From positions 1-64,000 of the forward strand of contig UQCS01000002.1 in the NCBI GenBank assembly GCA_900539605.1: DNA of 64,000 bases. Direction: 5' to 3'. Source of the DNA: an uncultured Azospirillum sp. Lineage in GTDB: Bacteria; Pseudomonadota; Alphaproteobacteria; RF32; CAG-239. The notes under the pieces were generated by a model. The model was given only the letters and a program-made list of their open reading frames with translations. It did not search any database and had not been told where the DNA came from. Position 1 is the stretch's first letter; each line of letters opens with the position of its first letter. This document shows, one piece after another, positions 33,287-42,039 of the stretch. Made by a program: the position numbers and the translations under genes.

Positions 33287-33411
33287 TATAGAATATCCTC
33301 ACTAATACAATTATTACATACTTTTAGCTTAGTCAGATCACAACTAATTATAGTATCGCAACATTAAAACACAAGCACTGATTACATTTTGCACACGAAT
33401 TATAATTTGTA

Positions 33412-33440
33412 TTGCGCAAGTCGTTAAAAAACACTATATT
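33412..33440 (+). promoter_or_regulatory. Predicted promoter of gene 33467
   Basis: TTGCGC (33412-33417), a 17-nt spacer and TATATT (33435-33440) lie 26 nt upstream of the start codon. Confidence 0.45.
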
Positions 33441-33466
33441 TTTTAAAACTTAATTTGAGGAAAAAG

Positions 33467-34141
33467 ATGCAAAAAGAGCTTTACCTGTTTATTGTATGGC
33501 AGAACGCCCGGTTTATGGAAAAACAGATCGCTGCCGATCTCAAAAAGAAATTCGAAATTTTCCGAATTCTCGAAGTGACTTGGAAACCGGAAAATTTTTC
33601 CCTCAATTTGGCGCGCTTCTACGGCAAAAAACTGCCCAAAGGATGTAAAAAAGAAAAAGAAACCGGTGCCGGCGCTTTTCGGGTCTATTTGGTTTATGAC
33701 CACAACCCTCAGTATACCGACGGCAAAAATGTCAACATTGTCAAAAGCAAATACGAGTACCGTCAGTTAACCGGCGGCGGCAATTTGGTACACGCCAGCG
33801 ACAATCCGCAGGAAACCAACGAAAACCTTTTGCTGCTATTCGGAAAAACAATTAAGGATTTTGAACAGGAAGGCCCCGACACCGCCGTCACGCCTTACGG
33901 GCAGGATCTGATCGGCTGCCCGGTATGGGAAAATTTGGAACAGGCCCTCGAAGCTGTCAAGAAAGTTCCGTTTACACGCGTCAAAGCCTATAAAAACTCT
34001 TATCTGATTCACAGCCGCAACGCCGATCTCGCTCGCCGGATTCTCAATGCTTCTAGTCATTTTTCAATTCCGGGAATTCATAAATATTCGATCGAAATCG
34101 GCAAATCGCGGCAACCGGTATATATCCGCAAGGTCAACTAA
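33467..34141 (+). CDS. Conserved-looking cytoplasmic protein, unknown function
   Basis: A 224-residue soluble protein. ATG 33467 is chosen because TTTGAGG ends 6 nt before it; a TTG at 33455 would overlap that RBS. It begins with a strand-rich KELYLFIVWQNARFMEKQI, then YEYRQLTGGGNLVHASDNPQET with a Gly-rich turn followed by His, then FGKTIKDF. I recall related proteins near polysaccharide genes but cannot name the family. Position next to ugd-galE (divergent) would suit a role in surface glycan synthesis, which is inference only. It converges with the membrane-protein gene at 34138, overlapping it by 4 nt. Confidence 0.7.
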   Translation: MQKELYLFIVWQNARFMEKQIAADLKKKFEIFRILEVTWKPENFSLNLARFYGKKLPKGCKKEKETGAGAFRVYLVYDHNPQYTDGKNVNIVKSKYEYRQLTGGGNLVHASDNPQETNENLLLLFGKTIKDFEQEGPDTAVTPYGQDLIGCPVWENLEQALEAVKKVPFTRVKAYKNSYLIHSRNADLARRILNASSHFSIPGIHKYSIEIGKSRQPVYIRKVN

Positions 34142-34491
34142 ATCTTACGGTGTTTTTTCGCGGTAACGTCGTCGTCATCGTCCGCTTCGGCGTCCGGCGT
34201 TCTGGTAAACAAAACGTTCCATATCTGGCGTCTGAACATCCAGATGTTGATCAGTCCGAGCACCACCATCAGCGAAGCAAAAAGATACAAAATGTAATAC
34301 CAGCTGAGTTCAGTCGCATTCATCATCACTTCCTGGTTGGTAAAACGCAAAAAGCTGATCGACACTGCGGTGACAATAAAAGAAACCAAAAAAGCTCCCA
34401 TCCACACCCGGCGCATCACAAACTTGTCCGCCATCAGAGACGTCAGAGCATAAATTAAAAACAAAGCCACAAATAAATATAATTCCATCAT
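34138..34491 (-). CDS. Small membrane protein, unknown function
   Basis: A 117-residue protein with about three membrane helices (residues 3-20, 28-47 and 66-86). The C-terminal tail is charged, with a run of five Asp followed by Lys/His-rich residues. AGAGG lies 8 nt before the ATG. No family was recognised. Its stop overlaps the end of the convergent gene by 4 nt. Confidence 0.7.
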   Translation of the reverse strand: MMELYLFVALFLIYALTSLMADKFVMRRVWMGAFLVSFIVTAVSISFLRFTNQEVMMNATELSWYYILYLFASLMVVLGLINIWMFRRQIWNVLFTRTPDAEADDDDDVTAKKHRKI

Positions 34492-34610
34492 CGTATACCT
34501 CTTAATTATCTTTCGCTAAATAAGATAATGATGCTTCCCGCCTTTTCAACAACCGTCAGATTTTTTATTTTCCCGCAACTTGTTATTCGATATCCCGCTA
34601 TTTTTACATA

Positions 34611-34645
34611 AGAAAAGACTGCTACCTTACGGCAGCAGTCTTTTC
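34611..34645 (-). terminator. Terminator of small membrane protein gene 34662
   Basis: A 12-bp stem (34612-34623 with 34634-34645) has an inner extension and a modest T-rich tail on the minus strand, 17 nt past the stop. Confidence 0.75.
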
Positions 34646-34661
34646 TTTTTCTTTCAGAAGC

Positions 34662-34910
34662 TTATCCTCTGTAGAACCACCAGGAAATCAACACGTTTCT
34701 CTTACGGGTTACCCAGCAAAAGATCGTATAAATTCCGCCGGCCACAGCTCCAAAAGCCCACATACCGCCGAAAATCCAGCCGATAAGCGCACCGAGGAAC
34801 GCCGTGATCACCAGCTCAAGCACATAGCTCAAACCGTTATAAAACAATTCTTTGCATGCGCCGCAAAGAACACAAAGAATAAAGCCTCCAAAAACAATGC
34901 TTGCTATCAT
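34662..34910 (-). CDS. Small membrane protein, unknown function
   Basis: An 82-residue protein with three hydrophobic segments: residues 2-20, a Gly-rich 30-52 (TAFLGALIGWIFGGMWAFGA) and 54-68. The C-terminus is basic and aromatic (RKRNVLISWWFYRG). No family was recognised with confidence. A terminator follows. It is 69 nt downstream of 34980-35276 on the same strand, so the two may be co-transcribed. Confidence 0.6.
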   Translation of the reverse strand: MIASIVFGGFILCVLCGACKELFYNGLSYVLELVITAFLGALIGWIFGGMWAFGAVAGGIYTIFCWVTRKRNVLISWWFYRG

Positions 34911-34979
34911 GATAAAAATTTTTTTTATGTTTTACATTTGCCCCCATTACAATTCTTCAACGCCGGGGACTTGGCGTTA

Positions 34980-35276
34980 TCAGAAATTAAAGCTCTCACC
35001 GGACTTCCAAGGCCAGAAGACGATCACCAACACAACATTAACAGCAATCACGCCAATGAGCATAACCACCATCTCCGTATATGTCGGGATAAATTTACCG
35101 ATAATAGCATCAATCAATCCGCCCAAAAAAGCAGGAATGACATTCAGAGCCAAACCGGCAAATCTTTCGAATTCTTCGCCTTTTTTACTTGTTATTATTA
35201 ACCACAAACCTGTGATGATGATAACAACTAAAGCGATTACTGCACAAATTCCGAGAGTGTTTATAATATTTTCCAT
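34980..35276 (-). CDS. Small membrane protein, unknown function
   Basis: A 98-residue protein with an N-terminal helix (about 5-28), a cytoplasmic KKGEEFERF segment, an amphipathic LNVIPAFLGGLIDAIIGKF and a final helix (about 70-88). No family was recognised. A canonical RBS was not obvious. It is AT-rich and lies next to a 17-bp inverted repeat. Confidence 0.55.
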   Translation of the reverse strand: MENIINTLGICAVIALVVIIITGLWLIITSKKGEEFERFAGLALNVIPAFLGGLIDAIIGKFIPTYTEMVVMLIGVIAVNVVLVIVFWPWKSGESFNF

Positions 35277-35620
35277 ATCTTTAGATTTAAAGGTTATTAC
35301 TGTAGTCTGTTCAAGTTTTCACTCAAATTTTCGACAGTTACAACCAATAAAAAAGGTAAAACCTAATTTTATGATGGCAAGCTTGCGAATAATTGAATAG
35401 AAAAATTGAACAGACTAATTTTGTTATACTTTCATTATATATTTTTTGTCACAAATTGCAAGCAAAATCCTGCTTTTTTGTCATTTTTTTAAAATCACCC
35501 GCTTTTTTTGACAAAACACAGAGATAATAAACTTCGAAGCCGTCAGAAACACATCCGCTCAAGCTCAAAGGTGCAACTGTTTTGCCGATGTTTTCCCGGC
35601 GGAGAAATTCCGTATTTCAT
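35277..35620. other. AT-rich intergenic stretch, no gene seen
   Basis: About 340 bp with no convincing coding frame on either strand. It contains the inverted repeat at 35303-35417 and ends at the terminator of the transglycosylase gene. Promoters for the gene starting at 35276 must lie in its left part. Confidence 0.6.
35303..35417. repeat. 17-bp imperfect inverted repeat, 115-bp span
   Basis: The arms 35303-35319 and 35401-35417 match at 16 of 17 positions when one is reverse-complemented; each outer end reads TAGTCTGTTCAA. The spacer of 81 bp is AT-rich and non-coding. This form fits a miniature inverted-repeat element or an unusual leader structure. No second copy was found in the window. 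Confidence 0.5.
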
Positions 35621-35643
35621 AAAAAAGGCCCCATTTTCGGGGC
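35621..35643 (-). terminator. Terminator of the lytic transglycosylase gene
   Basis: A GCCCC/GGGGC stem (35628-35632 with 35639-35643) has a 6-nt loop and six T on the minus strand. It starts only 5 nt past the stop codon. Confidence 0.75.
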
Positions 35644-35647
35644 AAAA

Positions 35648-37411
35648 TTATGATTGCGGCACGTCATCCAACAACGGCCATTTACCTTCCAGAAATTGCT
35701 GCAAACTTTGCTGTTTTTGTCGCAACCGCGATCCATACATCCAATAGTTGGTAATCACCCGCTTAACATACAGGCGGGTTTCCCGCCACGGGATCATCTC
35801 CATAAACAGCAAAGGATCGTTTTGATAATCAATATTTTCAACCCATCTTTTCAGGTTATGCGGACCGCCGTTATAAGAAGCCGCCAAAAAAATCAGATTA
35901 TCGCCAACATGTTCCTTTTGCCGCAACAGAGAGACATAATCCTGACCGATCTTCAGATTAACCTGACGGTCAAACAACGGCCGCCAGTTGGTTTTAAAAG
36001 ATTTATCGCCGGTCACTTCGGCGGCGGTTGCCGGCATTACCTGCATCAACCCGCACGCACCGGCATGGCTGCGTACGGTCGGTGCAAATAAAGATTCCTG
36101 ACGGGTGAGTGCCCATACCCACGCCGGGTTAACCGTCCACCCCGGCTCCGGTTGCCACGCCGGCTGCGGGTACAAAAACGGATCATAGGCGCGGCCTTTG
36201 TCATAGTTTTTCAAATCGTTGGCTACGATAAAGCTCAGGTTCGCCAAGCTATACTGGCTGCTGATATAAAGCAAAAGTTCTTTCTGACGAATGTTCATTT
36301 TGCCGTAATTGCGGCGCAAATCGCTTTCAGCCAAATCCGGTTGCCCTGCTTCCGCCAGCAGAACCCCGCGCCGGATCGCCGGCGAAGCCACAATTTCTTT
36401 TATGTAAGACTTGTCGTCCAAACGATTAAAATAATGACGCGGCTGCCAGTCATAACTGACTTTTTCTGTCAGCATGTAACGTGCCAGAATCCCGTAAAAA
36501 GTACGCGGATATTTGGTAGCAAGCCGCAAGTTTGCGGTTGCACCGTCGGGACGTTTTAATTTGATGTTGGCGCGATATGCCCAATATGCGCCGGCGGCTA
36601 TCAGCCAGGGATCATTATTCTTCAGGCGTGCCAGCCTGCCAAAATAATCGGCCGCCAGTTTATAATTGTTTTCTTTCCAGGCCGCCAGACCGCCAAACCA
36701 GCTTGCCGTCGCGTCGCCACTACGCAAAATCGGTTGCCGGCTCCATTTCAAAGCTGCTTTATTGTTGCCTTCCAGAAAATAAGCCGAGGCCAAAGTCGCA
36801 CTCATCGCATCATAATTCTTCACCGGCATCAGTTTTTTGAACTTTTTATCATTTAATATTTTGACTGCCGCCTCATGTTTGGAACTGCGGATTGATTTGA
36901 GAAATTCATCAATTTTGGTTTTGACATATTTGCGGTCAGCCACTTTCAGACGCGTATAGCTGTCCTTGTACCAGCTGTAAAACGCATAAATCTTTTTCGT
37001 TTCCTTGACCGGTTTGGGAGGCTTGTAACCGGGCACTTTCGTCACCGCCAGATTTTTAATCCTCTGATATTGCGGAAGCATCGGATATTTTTTTAACCAG
37101 TTCTGCAATTCTTCATAAGAAGATTTGTAATCTTTATGCAGATATTTTTCGGCCAGCACGTGCCCGAGCAACGCATGGCCTTTGAGCTTTTTCTGCAATT
37201 CTTCCGCCGTTTTAATATCGTTGGCTTTCAAAGCGGCGAAAATATCACGATAAAGTTTGACATCGGCTTCGGAAACGGCAGCTTGTTCCCGTACCTGGCG
37301 ATAAACCGTCGGGTCGATAATTTTAAAATTTTTTGACGCTGCTGCGGCCTCCCACGGAAGCATCAGCAACGTCAAAACCACTATCAAAACTTTTTTCAAT
37401 TTTTTACTCAA
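35648..37411 (-). CDS. Soluble lytic murein transglycosylase (SLT family)
   Basis: A 587-residue exported protein with a signal peptide (cleavage after EAAAA). Residues about 40-400 are a superhelical alpha domain typical of Slt70. The C-terminal catalytic domain has WVWALTRQESLF (catalytic Glu), SHAGACGLMQVMPATA, AASYNGG and MEMIPWRETRLYVKRV. It cleaves peptidoglycan between MurNAc and GlcNAc, forming anhydro ends, in the periplasm. The secreted protein gene 37420-38130 lies just upstream (8-nt gap) on the same strand, implying one transcript with it and 38152-38895. Confidence 0.93.
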   Translation of the reverse strand: MSKKLKKVLIVVLTLLMLPWEAAAASKNFKIIDPTVYRQVREQAAVSEADVKLYRDIFAALKANDIKTAEELQKKLKGHALLGHVLAEKYLHKDYKSSYEELQNWLKKYPMLPQYQRIKNLAVTKVPGYKPPKPVKETKKIYAFYSWYKDSYTRLKVADRKYVKTKIDEFLKSIRSSKHEAAVKILNDKKFKKLMPVKNYDAMSATLASAYFLEGNNKAALKWSRQPILRSGDATASWFGGLAAWKENNYKLAADYFGRLARLKNNDPWLIAAGAYWAYRANIKLKRPDGATANLRLATKYPRTFYGILARYMLTEKVSYDWQPRHYFNRLDDKSYIKEIVASPAIRRGVLLAEAGQPDLAESDLRRNYGKMNIRQKELLLYISSQYSLANLSFIVANDLKNYDKGRAYDPFLYPQPAWQPEPGWTVNPAWVWALTRQESLFAPTVRSHAGACGLMQVMPATAAEVTGDKSFKTNWRPLFDRQVNLKIGQDYVSLLRQKEHVGDNLIFLAASYNGGPHNLKRWVENIDYQNDPLLFMEMIPWRETRLYVKRVITNYWMYGSRLRQKQQSLQQFLEGKWPLLDDVPQS

Positions 37412-37419
37412 ACCAACTT

Positions 37420-38130
37420 CTAAATTTCCTTAAGCCAACGGATTTTTGCCGCACATTGCCGCTGTGTCATTCCCTTAGCCCGACACCGGTTGACAATGAT
37501 ATTAGGCTGTTTGTCCATACTGTAACAGCCATCTCCCAACAAACCGTAATCGAAATGGTTTTCCACCCCGGGCTCAACATCGCTGAAAGTCAAGACAGTT
37601 TCCATTCCCGGCCACTTAAGCCGATAGCTGATGTTGGACAGCTTAACCGGCAAGGTTGTCATTACCGCAAAGCGGGCACTGCAGCGGATCCTCCCCGAAG
37701 GACTGCGATAAATGCTGAAATCGCGCATAAACAACATAATCAATTCATCTTCGGGATGATCCTCGGTTGTTTCGACCGTTATCCCCCCGACCTGCGAATA
37801 GCGGCGGAACGGCTCCTGTGCCTTTTGTGCCTGCGGTTGAGGTTGCTTTTTGCCGTAGGCATAATCAAAAGGAGAACTGACCGGCTGCTTTTCGATTTCG
37901 GCAGCTTCGGCGTTTTCAGTCGTCTCGACAACCGAATGCTTAGCTTCCGGCCGGGAGGGGGCGGCGGCAGCTTTTTGCGCCGCCTGAGCATCGGAAACCG
38001 GAGCGGCTGCGGGCGACTGACCCGGTGCACGGTTACCTGCTGCATTAAAAAACTGGGCGGCTGCCGGTTGTGCAAGCACAAGCCCGACAACAACAGCCGA
38101 AAATATTCTGAATATATTTATTCTCTTCAT
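37420..38130 (-). CDS. Secreted Cys-motif protein A, unknown function
   Basis: A 236-residue protein. ATG 38130 is preferred over GTG 38136 because AAGGG lies 7 nt upstream of the ATG. Residues 1-25 are a signal peptide ending PAAAQ. Residues about 30-110 are Ala/Pro/Gln-rich and flexible. The folded C-terminal part (about 125-236) has Cys150, Cys202, Cys216 and Cys226. Around Cys202-216 it reads GDGCYSMDKQPNIIVNRCRAKG. The same pattern occurs in the neighbour at 38152-38895, so the two are paralogues. Likely periplasmic or surface-exposed; function unknown. It sits 8 nt upstream of the lytic transglycosylase gene. Confidence 0.75.
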   Translation of the reverse strand: MKRINIFRIFSAVVVGLVLAQPAAAQFFNAAGNRAPGQSPAAAPVSDAQAAQKAAAAPSRPEAKHSVVETTENAEAAEIEKQPVSSPFDYAYGKKQPQPQAQKAQEPFRRYSQVGGITVETTEDHPEDELIMLFMRDFSIYRSPSGRIRCSARFAVMTTLPVKLSNISYRLKWPGMETVLTFSDVEPGVENHFDYGLLGDGCYSMDKQPNIIVNRCRAKGMTQRQCAAKIRWLKEI

Positions 38131-38151
38131 CGGCACACCCTTGTTAAAATA

Positions 38152-38895
38152 TTATTTGATTCCGCTGATAATACTTCCGGCAGCTCCCAAAGTTTCAACC
38201 GTTTTGGCATAAATGCCTTCGGCTTCATCTTTACTTTCCTGCTTTTTGGCATCTTCGCGGGCTTTTTCTTCATCAGGAGTAATTTCCTTAAAGTCCAGAT
38301 AATACTGAGCATCTTCCGGAGAAACATATTTGAACATCCGGCTGCAGGCATTTCCCTGGCTGCTGCGGCGAGCAGACCGGTTGGCACCGGAAAGGCCATC
38401 GGCACTGCAGGATTTGACATTGAAATCAACTTTTTCGATCAAAAGAAAGCAGCGGTCAGTATTGATACGGTTATTAATGGTAACCTGCTTGTAAGACTTG
38501 ACGGAAGGAACTTCAATCATGACACTGACGTCCTTGGAAGTTCTTCTCTCGGTTTCCGAATAAGAACGGTTAACATTGCGGTTTTGTTTGGCAGCATCTT
38601 CTTCTTTTTCTTCGTTGATAACTTCTTCAAGAGAAGCATCTTTCCATGCAAAATCCAACAAAGCTTCTTTGATATTGTAGGACGAACGGTTATAGAAAGT
38701 GGTGTTAAAGTCACAGGCAATGACTTCACCGTCACGATTTTTAACCGGTGTAACGTCATGAATTTTAAACAACACTTCTTCGACATTGTCGCTGTCACCG
38801 GCAGCGGCGGCAGCCGGCGCTGCTCCCACCGAGCTGATGTTGGTTGCCAACAGAAGGCTGAGTGCCAAACCGAAAACTTTTTTGTTAATGTTCAT
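38152..38895 (-). CDS. Secreted Cys-motif protein B, unknown function
   Basis: A 247-residue protein with a signal peptide ending SVGAAP. Residues about 38-170 form a beta-rich domain: VLFKIHDVTPVKNRDGEVIA then Cys61, an FNTTFYNRSSYNIKEALLDFAW segment, and TDRCFLLIEKVDFNVKSCSADG with Cys149 and Cys163. A fourth Cys184 follows. The layout mirrors protein A, including an identical 14-residue gap between the middle two Cys. A charged Glu/Lys-rich helix and a Gly-rich end follow. It is the first gene of the three-gene run ending in the lytic transglycosylase. Function unknown; disulfides are likely in the periplasm. Confidence 0.75.
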   Translation of the reverse strand: MNINKKVFGLALSLLLATNISSVGAAPAAAAAGDSDNVEEVLFKIHDVTPVKNRDGEVIACDFNTTFYNRSSYNIKEALLDFAWKDASLEEVINEEKEEDAAKQNRNVNRSYSETERRTSKDVSVMIEVPSVKSYKQVTINNRINTDRCFLLIEKVDFNVKSCSADGLSGANRSARRSSQGNACSRMFKYVSPEDAQYYLDFKEITPDEEKAREDAKKQESKDEAEGIYAKTVETLGAAGSIISGIK

Positions 38896-38981
38896 TTTGC
38901 TTTCCTCAAAAGTTATTTATCAAGATTTACCAAATAATAATTCAATTTTTTTAAATTTACCAACAAATTATGAATAAAAAC

Positions 38982-39755
38982 CTAATTATTGTGCAATTTT
39001 TTCGCCAAACGTAGCAAATCTGCCCAGACTTTGGACTTTTGCGCCGGATTGCGCAGCAGATAAGCGGGGTGGAAACTCGCCAACACCGCACAGGTATCGC
39101 CTTTCAAGGTCTTATATTCAAGCCATTTGCCCCGCAACCGCGAAATAGATTCTTCATTATCCAACAGACTGTTGGCAGCGCTTCCGCCCAAAACCAAAAT
39201 AATCTCCGGTTTCATCAATTCAATCTGGCGTTTCAGAAAAGGCAGACATACCGCCACTTCGGCATCGGTCGGTGTCCGGTTCCCGGGCGGCCGCCACGGC
39301 AAAACGTTGGTGATATAAACCGTCGTACGATCCAGTCCAATTGCAGACAGCATCTTGTCCAGCAGCCGGCCGCTGCGACCAACAAACGGTTCTCCGATTC
39401 TGTCTTCGTCAGCGCCGGGCGCTTCGCCGACAATCATAATTTTGGCATTCGGATTGCCGCCGCCGAAAACGGTTTTGTTGGAAGTCAGTTTCAACGAACA
39501 ACCGTCAAAGGCCTCCACTGCTGCCCGCAGCTCGGTCAACGATGAAGCCGCTTCGCAGACATCACGGGCGTTTTTACAAGCTTTCAGACTCATTTGTGCC
39601 AGATCGGTAATAGCCGGGCGCGGCGAAAACTCTGCCGGATTTTCGGCTTTTGCCGGCTGTACCGGCATTTTTTGCACACAACCGGGAATATCGCCGAAGA
39701 TCGCGTCGACCCCGGCGGCAATGTACCATTCCAGCAATTCTTTTTCGTTCATCAT
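38982..39755 (-). CDS. Uracil-DNA glycosylase, family 4-like
   Basis: A 257-residue enzyme. The core has IMIVGEAPGADEDRIGEPFVGRSGRLLD (the GEAPG motif of family 4), NVLPWRPPGNRTPT, and ILVLGGSAANSLL with a late SFHPAYLLR (catalytic-His segment HPAYLLR). It excises uracil from DNA. The classical family 4 enzyme binds a [4Fe-4S] cluster through four Cys. Here only the GC of FDGC and the later AVC are obvious; the KC before RPPGN is PW, so cluster binding is doubtful. An N-terminal extension of about 70 residues precedes the core. Confidence 0.88.
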   Translation of the reverse strand: MMNEKELLEWYIAAGVDAIFGDIPGCVQKMPVQPAKAENPAEFSPRPAITDLAQMSLKACKNARDVCEAASSLTELRAAVEAFDGCSLKLTSNKTVFGGGNPNAKIMIVGEAPGADEDRIGEPFVGRSGRLLDKMLSAIGLDRTTVYITNVLPWRPPGNRTPTDAEVAVCLPFLKRQIELMKPEIILVLGGSAANSLLDNEESISRLRGKWLEYKTLKGDTCAVLASFHPAYLLRNPAQKSKVWADLLRLAKKLHNN

Positions 39756-39873
39756 GAGATTATGCTATGCCGTTCTGTTTTCTTTTGCAAACAAATAATT
39801 AAATTATCTTCATATTATTACAATTATGTTGTAAGATAGGCGAGTCTGAACTAAACTGGAGACGCCTGGAAAA

Positions 39874-41715
39874 ATGAACGGAGTTATCAAAGTGATTGAA
39901 AAAGCAGCATATCTACTTTCCATTCTGATCGGAATTGTCATTGCCAATTCCTGCACCCTTTTTAAATCGGAAACAGTGCATGTTTCCGATATCCCGGCAC
40001 CGGCGGAAACGACGGCAAATCCGATGCCTACCCCGCAAGCCGCCGCAAACAACTACGGCAGTTATCTTGCCGGACGGGTTGCACATATCCGCCATGACCT
40101 CAACACCGCCGCCGATTATTACATGGCCGCCGTCGCCAATACTCCCGACAACCAGATGCTGCCCAGCCAGTTGTATATTATTCTCACCTCTCAGGGCAGA
40201 ATTGACGAAGCAATAAAATATGCCAAAATCGCTCAGGAAAAAGGCGATGAAAGTCCGTTTATCTACACCCTCGAAGCCATCCATCTGGTTAAAAACAAAC
40301 AGTATCAGCAAGCGGCAGAAACCATATCCAAATGTGACAACCCGTTTGCTCAGGCCGTTTTCAACCCGTTGATCAGCGCTTGGAGTCATGCCGGCATGAA
40401 CGACGGACCCGCAGCCCTCAAAGCTCTTGCGCCGCTCGGTAAGAACAAAGCCTTCAAACCGCTGTATTTTTTCCAGGCCGGCGCCATCAACGACTATCTC
40501 GGCAATACCAAAGCTGCCGCAGCGCATTACACGGCGCTGATGAATATTAAACATATGGAACTTGCGGTTTTTCCGCTGCAGGTGATTGCCAACTTTTATT
40601 TGCGGCAAAACGAACCCGACAAAGCCCTGTTTGCTACCCGTAATGCCGTCAACCAAAACAATCTGATGATGAAAACGGTCATTGAAAACCTCCAAAAAAG
40701 CGATTCGTCCGTTGCCCCGGTTTTAAAATCCCCCGAAATCGGACTGTCCGACGCCTTGTTCAGCATCGCCCTGCTTCTGCAACAGGACAATAACAATAAT
40801 GATCTTGCCCTTTTGTTCTCCTCGCTGGCTTCATACAGCAATCCCGATTATCCGCTGCCGCTTTTGCTCACCGCCGACATGCTCGAAAAAAGGGAATTAT
40901 ATGCCGAAGCCAACCAAGTTTATCAGAAAGTGGCACCCGACAGTTACGCCGCTTATACAGCATTGTTCCAACGCGGAAAAAATCTGATGCGCATGGATGA
41001 CACCGCCGCTGCAGAAAAAATTTTCCGCAAACTGTACAGCGATTATCCGCCCAACCCCGATATTTTGACCAACCTCGGCGAAGTGGCCCGCCTTAATCAT
41101 AAATATGCCGAAGCGGCACAGTATTACCAAAAGGCGATTGAGCTCTACCCCAGCGAAACTGTTGCCGAAGTCTGGCCGCTCTACTTTGCTATCGGGGTTT
41201 CTTATGACGCCGCCGGCGATCACGATACCGCCGAACGCTATTTCCGCAAAGTTCTGCAGCTTCGGCCCAACCGCATGACAAAAAATCATCTCGGATACAT
41301 TTTGCTGCAGCAAAACAAAAATATTGAAGAGGCTTTTGAATTGATTGTTTCCGCTTATGCACCTGCTGCCGCCGAAGGAACCATCACTGACAGCGTCGGT
41401 TGGGCTTTTTACAAAATCGGCGAATATGAGCGGGCGGTGGAATATCTGGAAAAAGCTTCCGATCAGGCTTCTTCCGAAGCTCTGATTTATGATCATCTCG
41501 GAGATGCCTACTGGCAAATCGGTCGCAGACGGGAAGCCGTTTTTCAGTGGAATCATGCTCTGGGCTTAAAAGACAATACCGGAGAATTTGATCGTGACGC
41601 CACTCTCAAAAAACTAGAAAACGGCCTTGATAAACCGCTTATCCCGTTCTATGACCGCTCTAAAATCGAACAGCAGATCAAGGTGCTGGAGTTCAAGGAA
41701 AAGCAGGCGGAATAA
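39874..41715 (+). CDS. Large TPR protein, probably membrane-anchored or lipidated
   Basis: A 613-residue protein with a hydrophobic N-terminus (residues 9-26) ending IANSC, a marginal lipobox, followed by a Pro/Thr-rich linker. TPR units cover about residues 55-600, e.g. AAHYTALMNIKHMELAVFPLQ, YAEAAQYYQKAIELYPSE and DTAERYFRKVLQLRPNR. The C-terminal repeats SVGWAFYKIGEYERAVEYLEKA and IYDHLGDAYWQIGRRREAVFQW are like those of alphaproteobacterial outer-membrane TPR proteins. Role unknown; a periplasmic scaffold is likely. It is monocistronic with a strong terminator. Confidence 0.85.
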   Translation: MNGVIKVIEKAAYLLSILIGIVIANSCTLFKSETVHVSDIPAPAETTANPMPTPQAAANNYGSYLAGRVAHIRHDLNTAADYYMAAVANTPDNQMLPSQLYIILTSQGRIDEAIKYAKIAQEKGDESPFIYTLEAIHLVKNKQYQQAAETISKCDNPFAQAVFNPLISAWSHAGMNDGPAALKALAPLGKNKAFKPLYFFQAGAINDYLGNTKAAAAHYTALMNIKHMELAVFPLQVIANFYLRQNEPDKALFATRNAVNQNNLMMKTVIENLQKSDSSVAPVLKSPEIGLSDALFSIALLLQQDNNNNDLALLFSSLASYSNPDYPLPLLLTADMLEKRELYAEANQVYQKVAPDSYAAYTALFQRGKNLMRMDDTAAAEKIFRKLYSDYPPNPDILTNLGEVARLNHKYAEAAQYYQKAIELYPSETVAEVWPLYFAIGVSYDAAGDHDTAERYFRKVLQLRPNRMTKNHLGYILLQQNKNIEEAFELIVSAYAPAAAEGTITDSVGWAFYKIGEYERAVEYLEKASDQASSEALIYDHLGDAYWQIGRRREAVFQWNHALGLKDNTGEFDRDATLKKLENGLDKPLIPFYDRSKIEQQIKVLEFKEKQAE

Positions 41716-41731
41716 ACACGCCACGTCATAT

Positions 41732-41762
41732 AAAAATGCGGCTTATTCAGCCGCATTTTTTA
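41732..41762. terminator. Bidirectional terminator (TPR gene and DUF1150 gene)
   Basis: A perfect 12-bp stem (41732-41743 with 41749-41760) has a 5-nt loop and T runs on both strands. It lies between convergent stops at 41715 and 41803. Confidence 0.92.
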
Positions 41763-41802
41763 CATTCGTTTCCAACCGTTCGCCGAAACATCAGCTTACA
41801 AA

Positions 41803-42039
41803 TCAATGAACGCTTTTGGGATCAAGATCGTTCTGTCGCGCCAAAATAAAGGCAAAATCCCGGCTGTCGGCAATTGCCAGCTGCGTTCCGTCAGCGGTAT
41901 AGATTTTCCACACTTCATTATCGGAGATTTTGTCGCTTTTGATAAAAGCAACTTCCTGATCCCCCCAACTCAACATCGCTTCATAATCTTCTTCCGTAAG
42001 CAACGCCCGGCGGTTTTCCTGCAGCATATCTTTTTTCAT
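41803..42039 (-). CDS. DUF1150 family protein
   Basis: A 78-residue soluble protein. The C-terminal half, IYTADGTQLAIADSRDFAF and ARQNDLDPKSVH, matches the DUF1150 pattern (ADGT.L...R..A...A..NDL...SVH). DUF1150 is known from Alphaproteobacteria, often near small heat-shock protein genes; none is here. Function unknown. It is divergent from infA across 168 nt. Confidence 0.85.
   Translation of the reverse strand: MKKDMLQENRRALLTEEDYEAMLSWGDQEVAFIKSDKISDNEVWKIYTADGTQLAIADSRDFAFILARQNDLDPKSVH

Noticed and set aside
33455..33466. TTG start 12 nt upstream for the gene at 33467
   Set aside because: It overlaps the GAGG RBS that serves the ATG at 33467.
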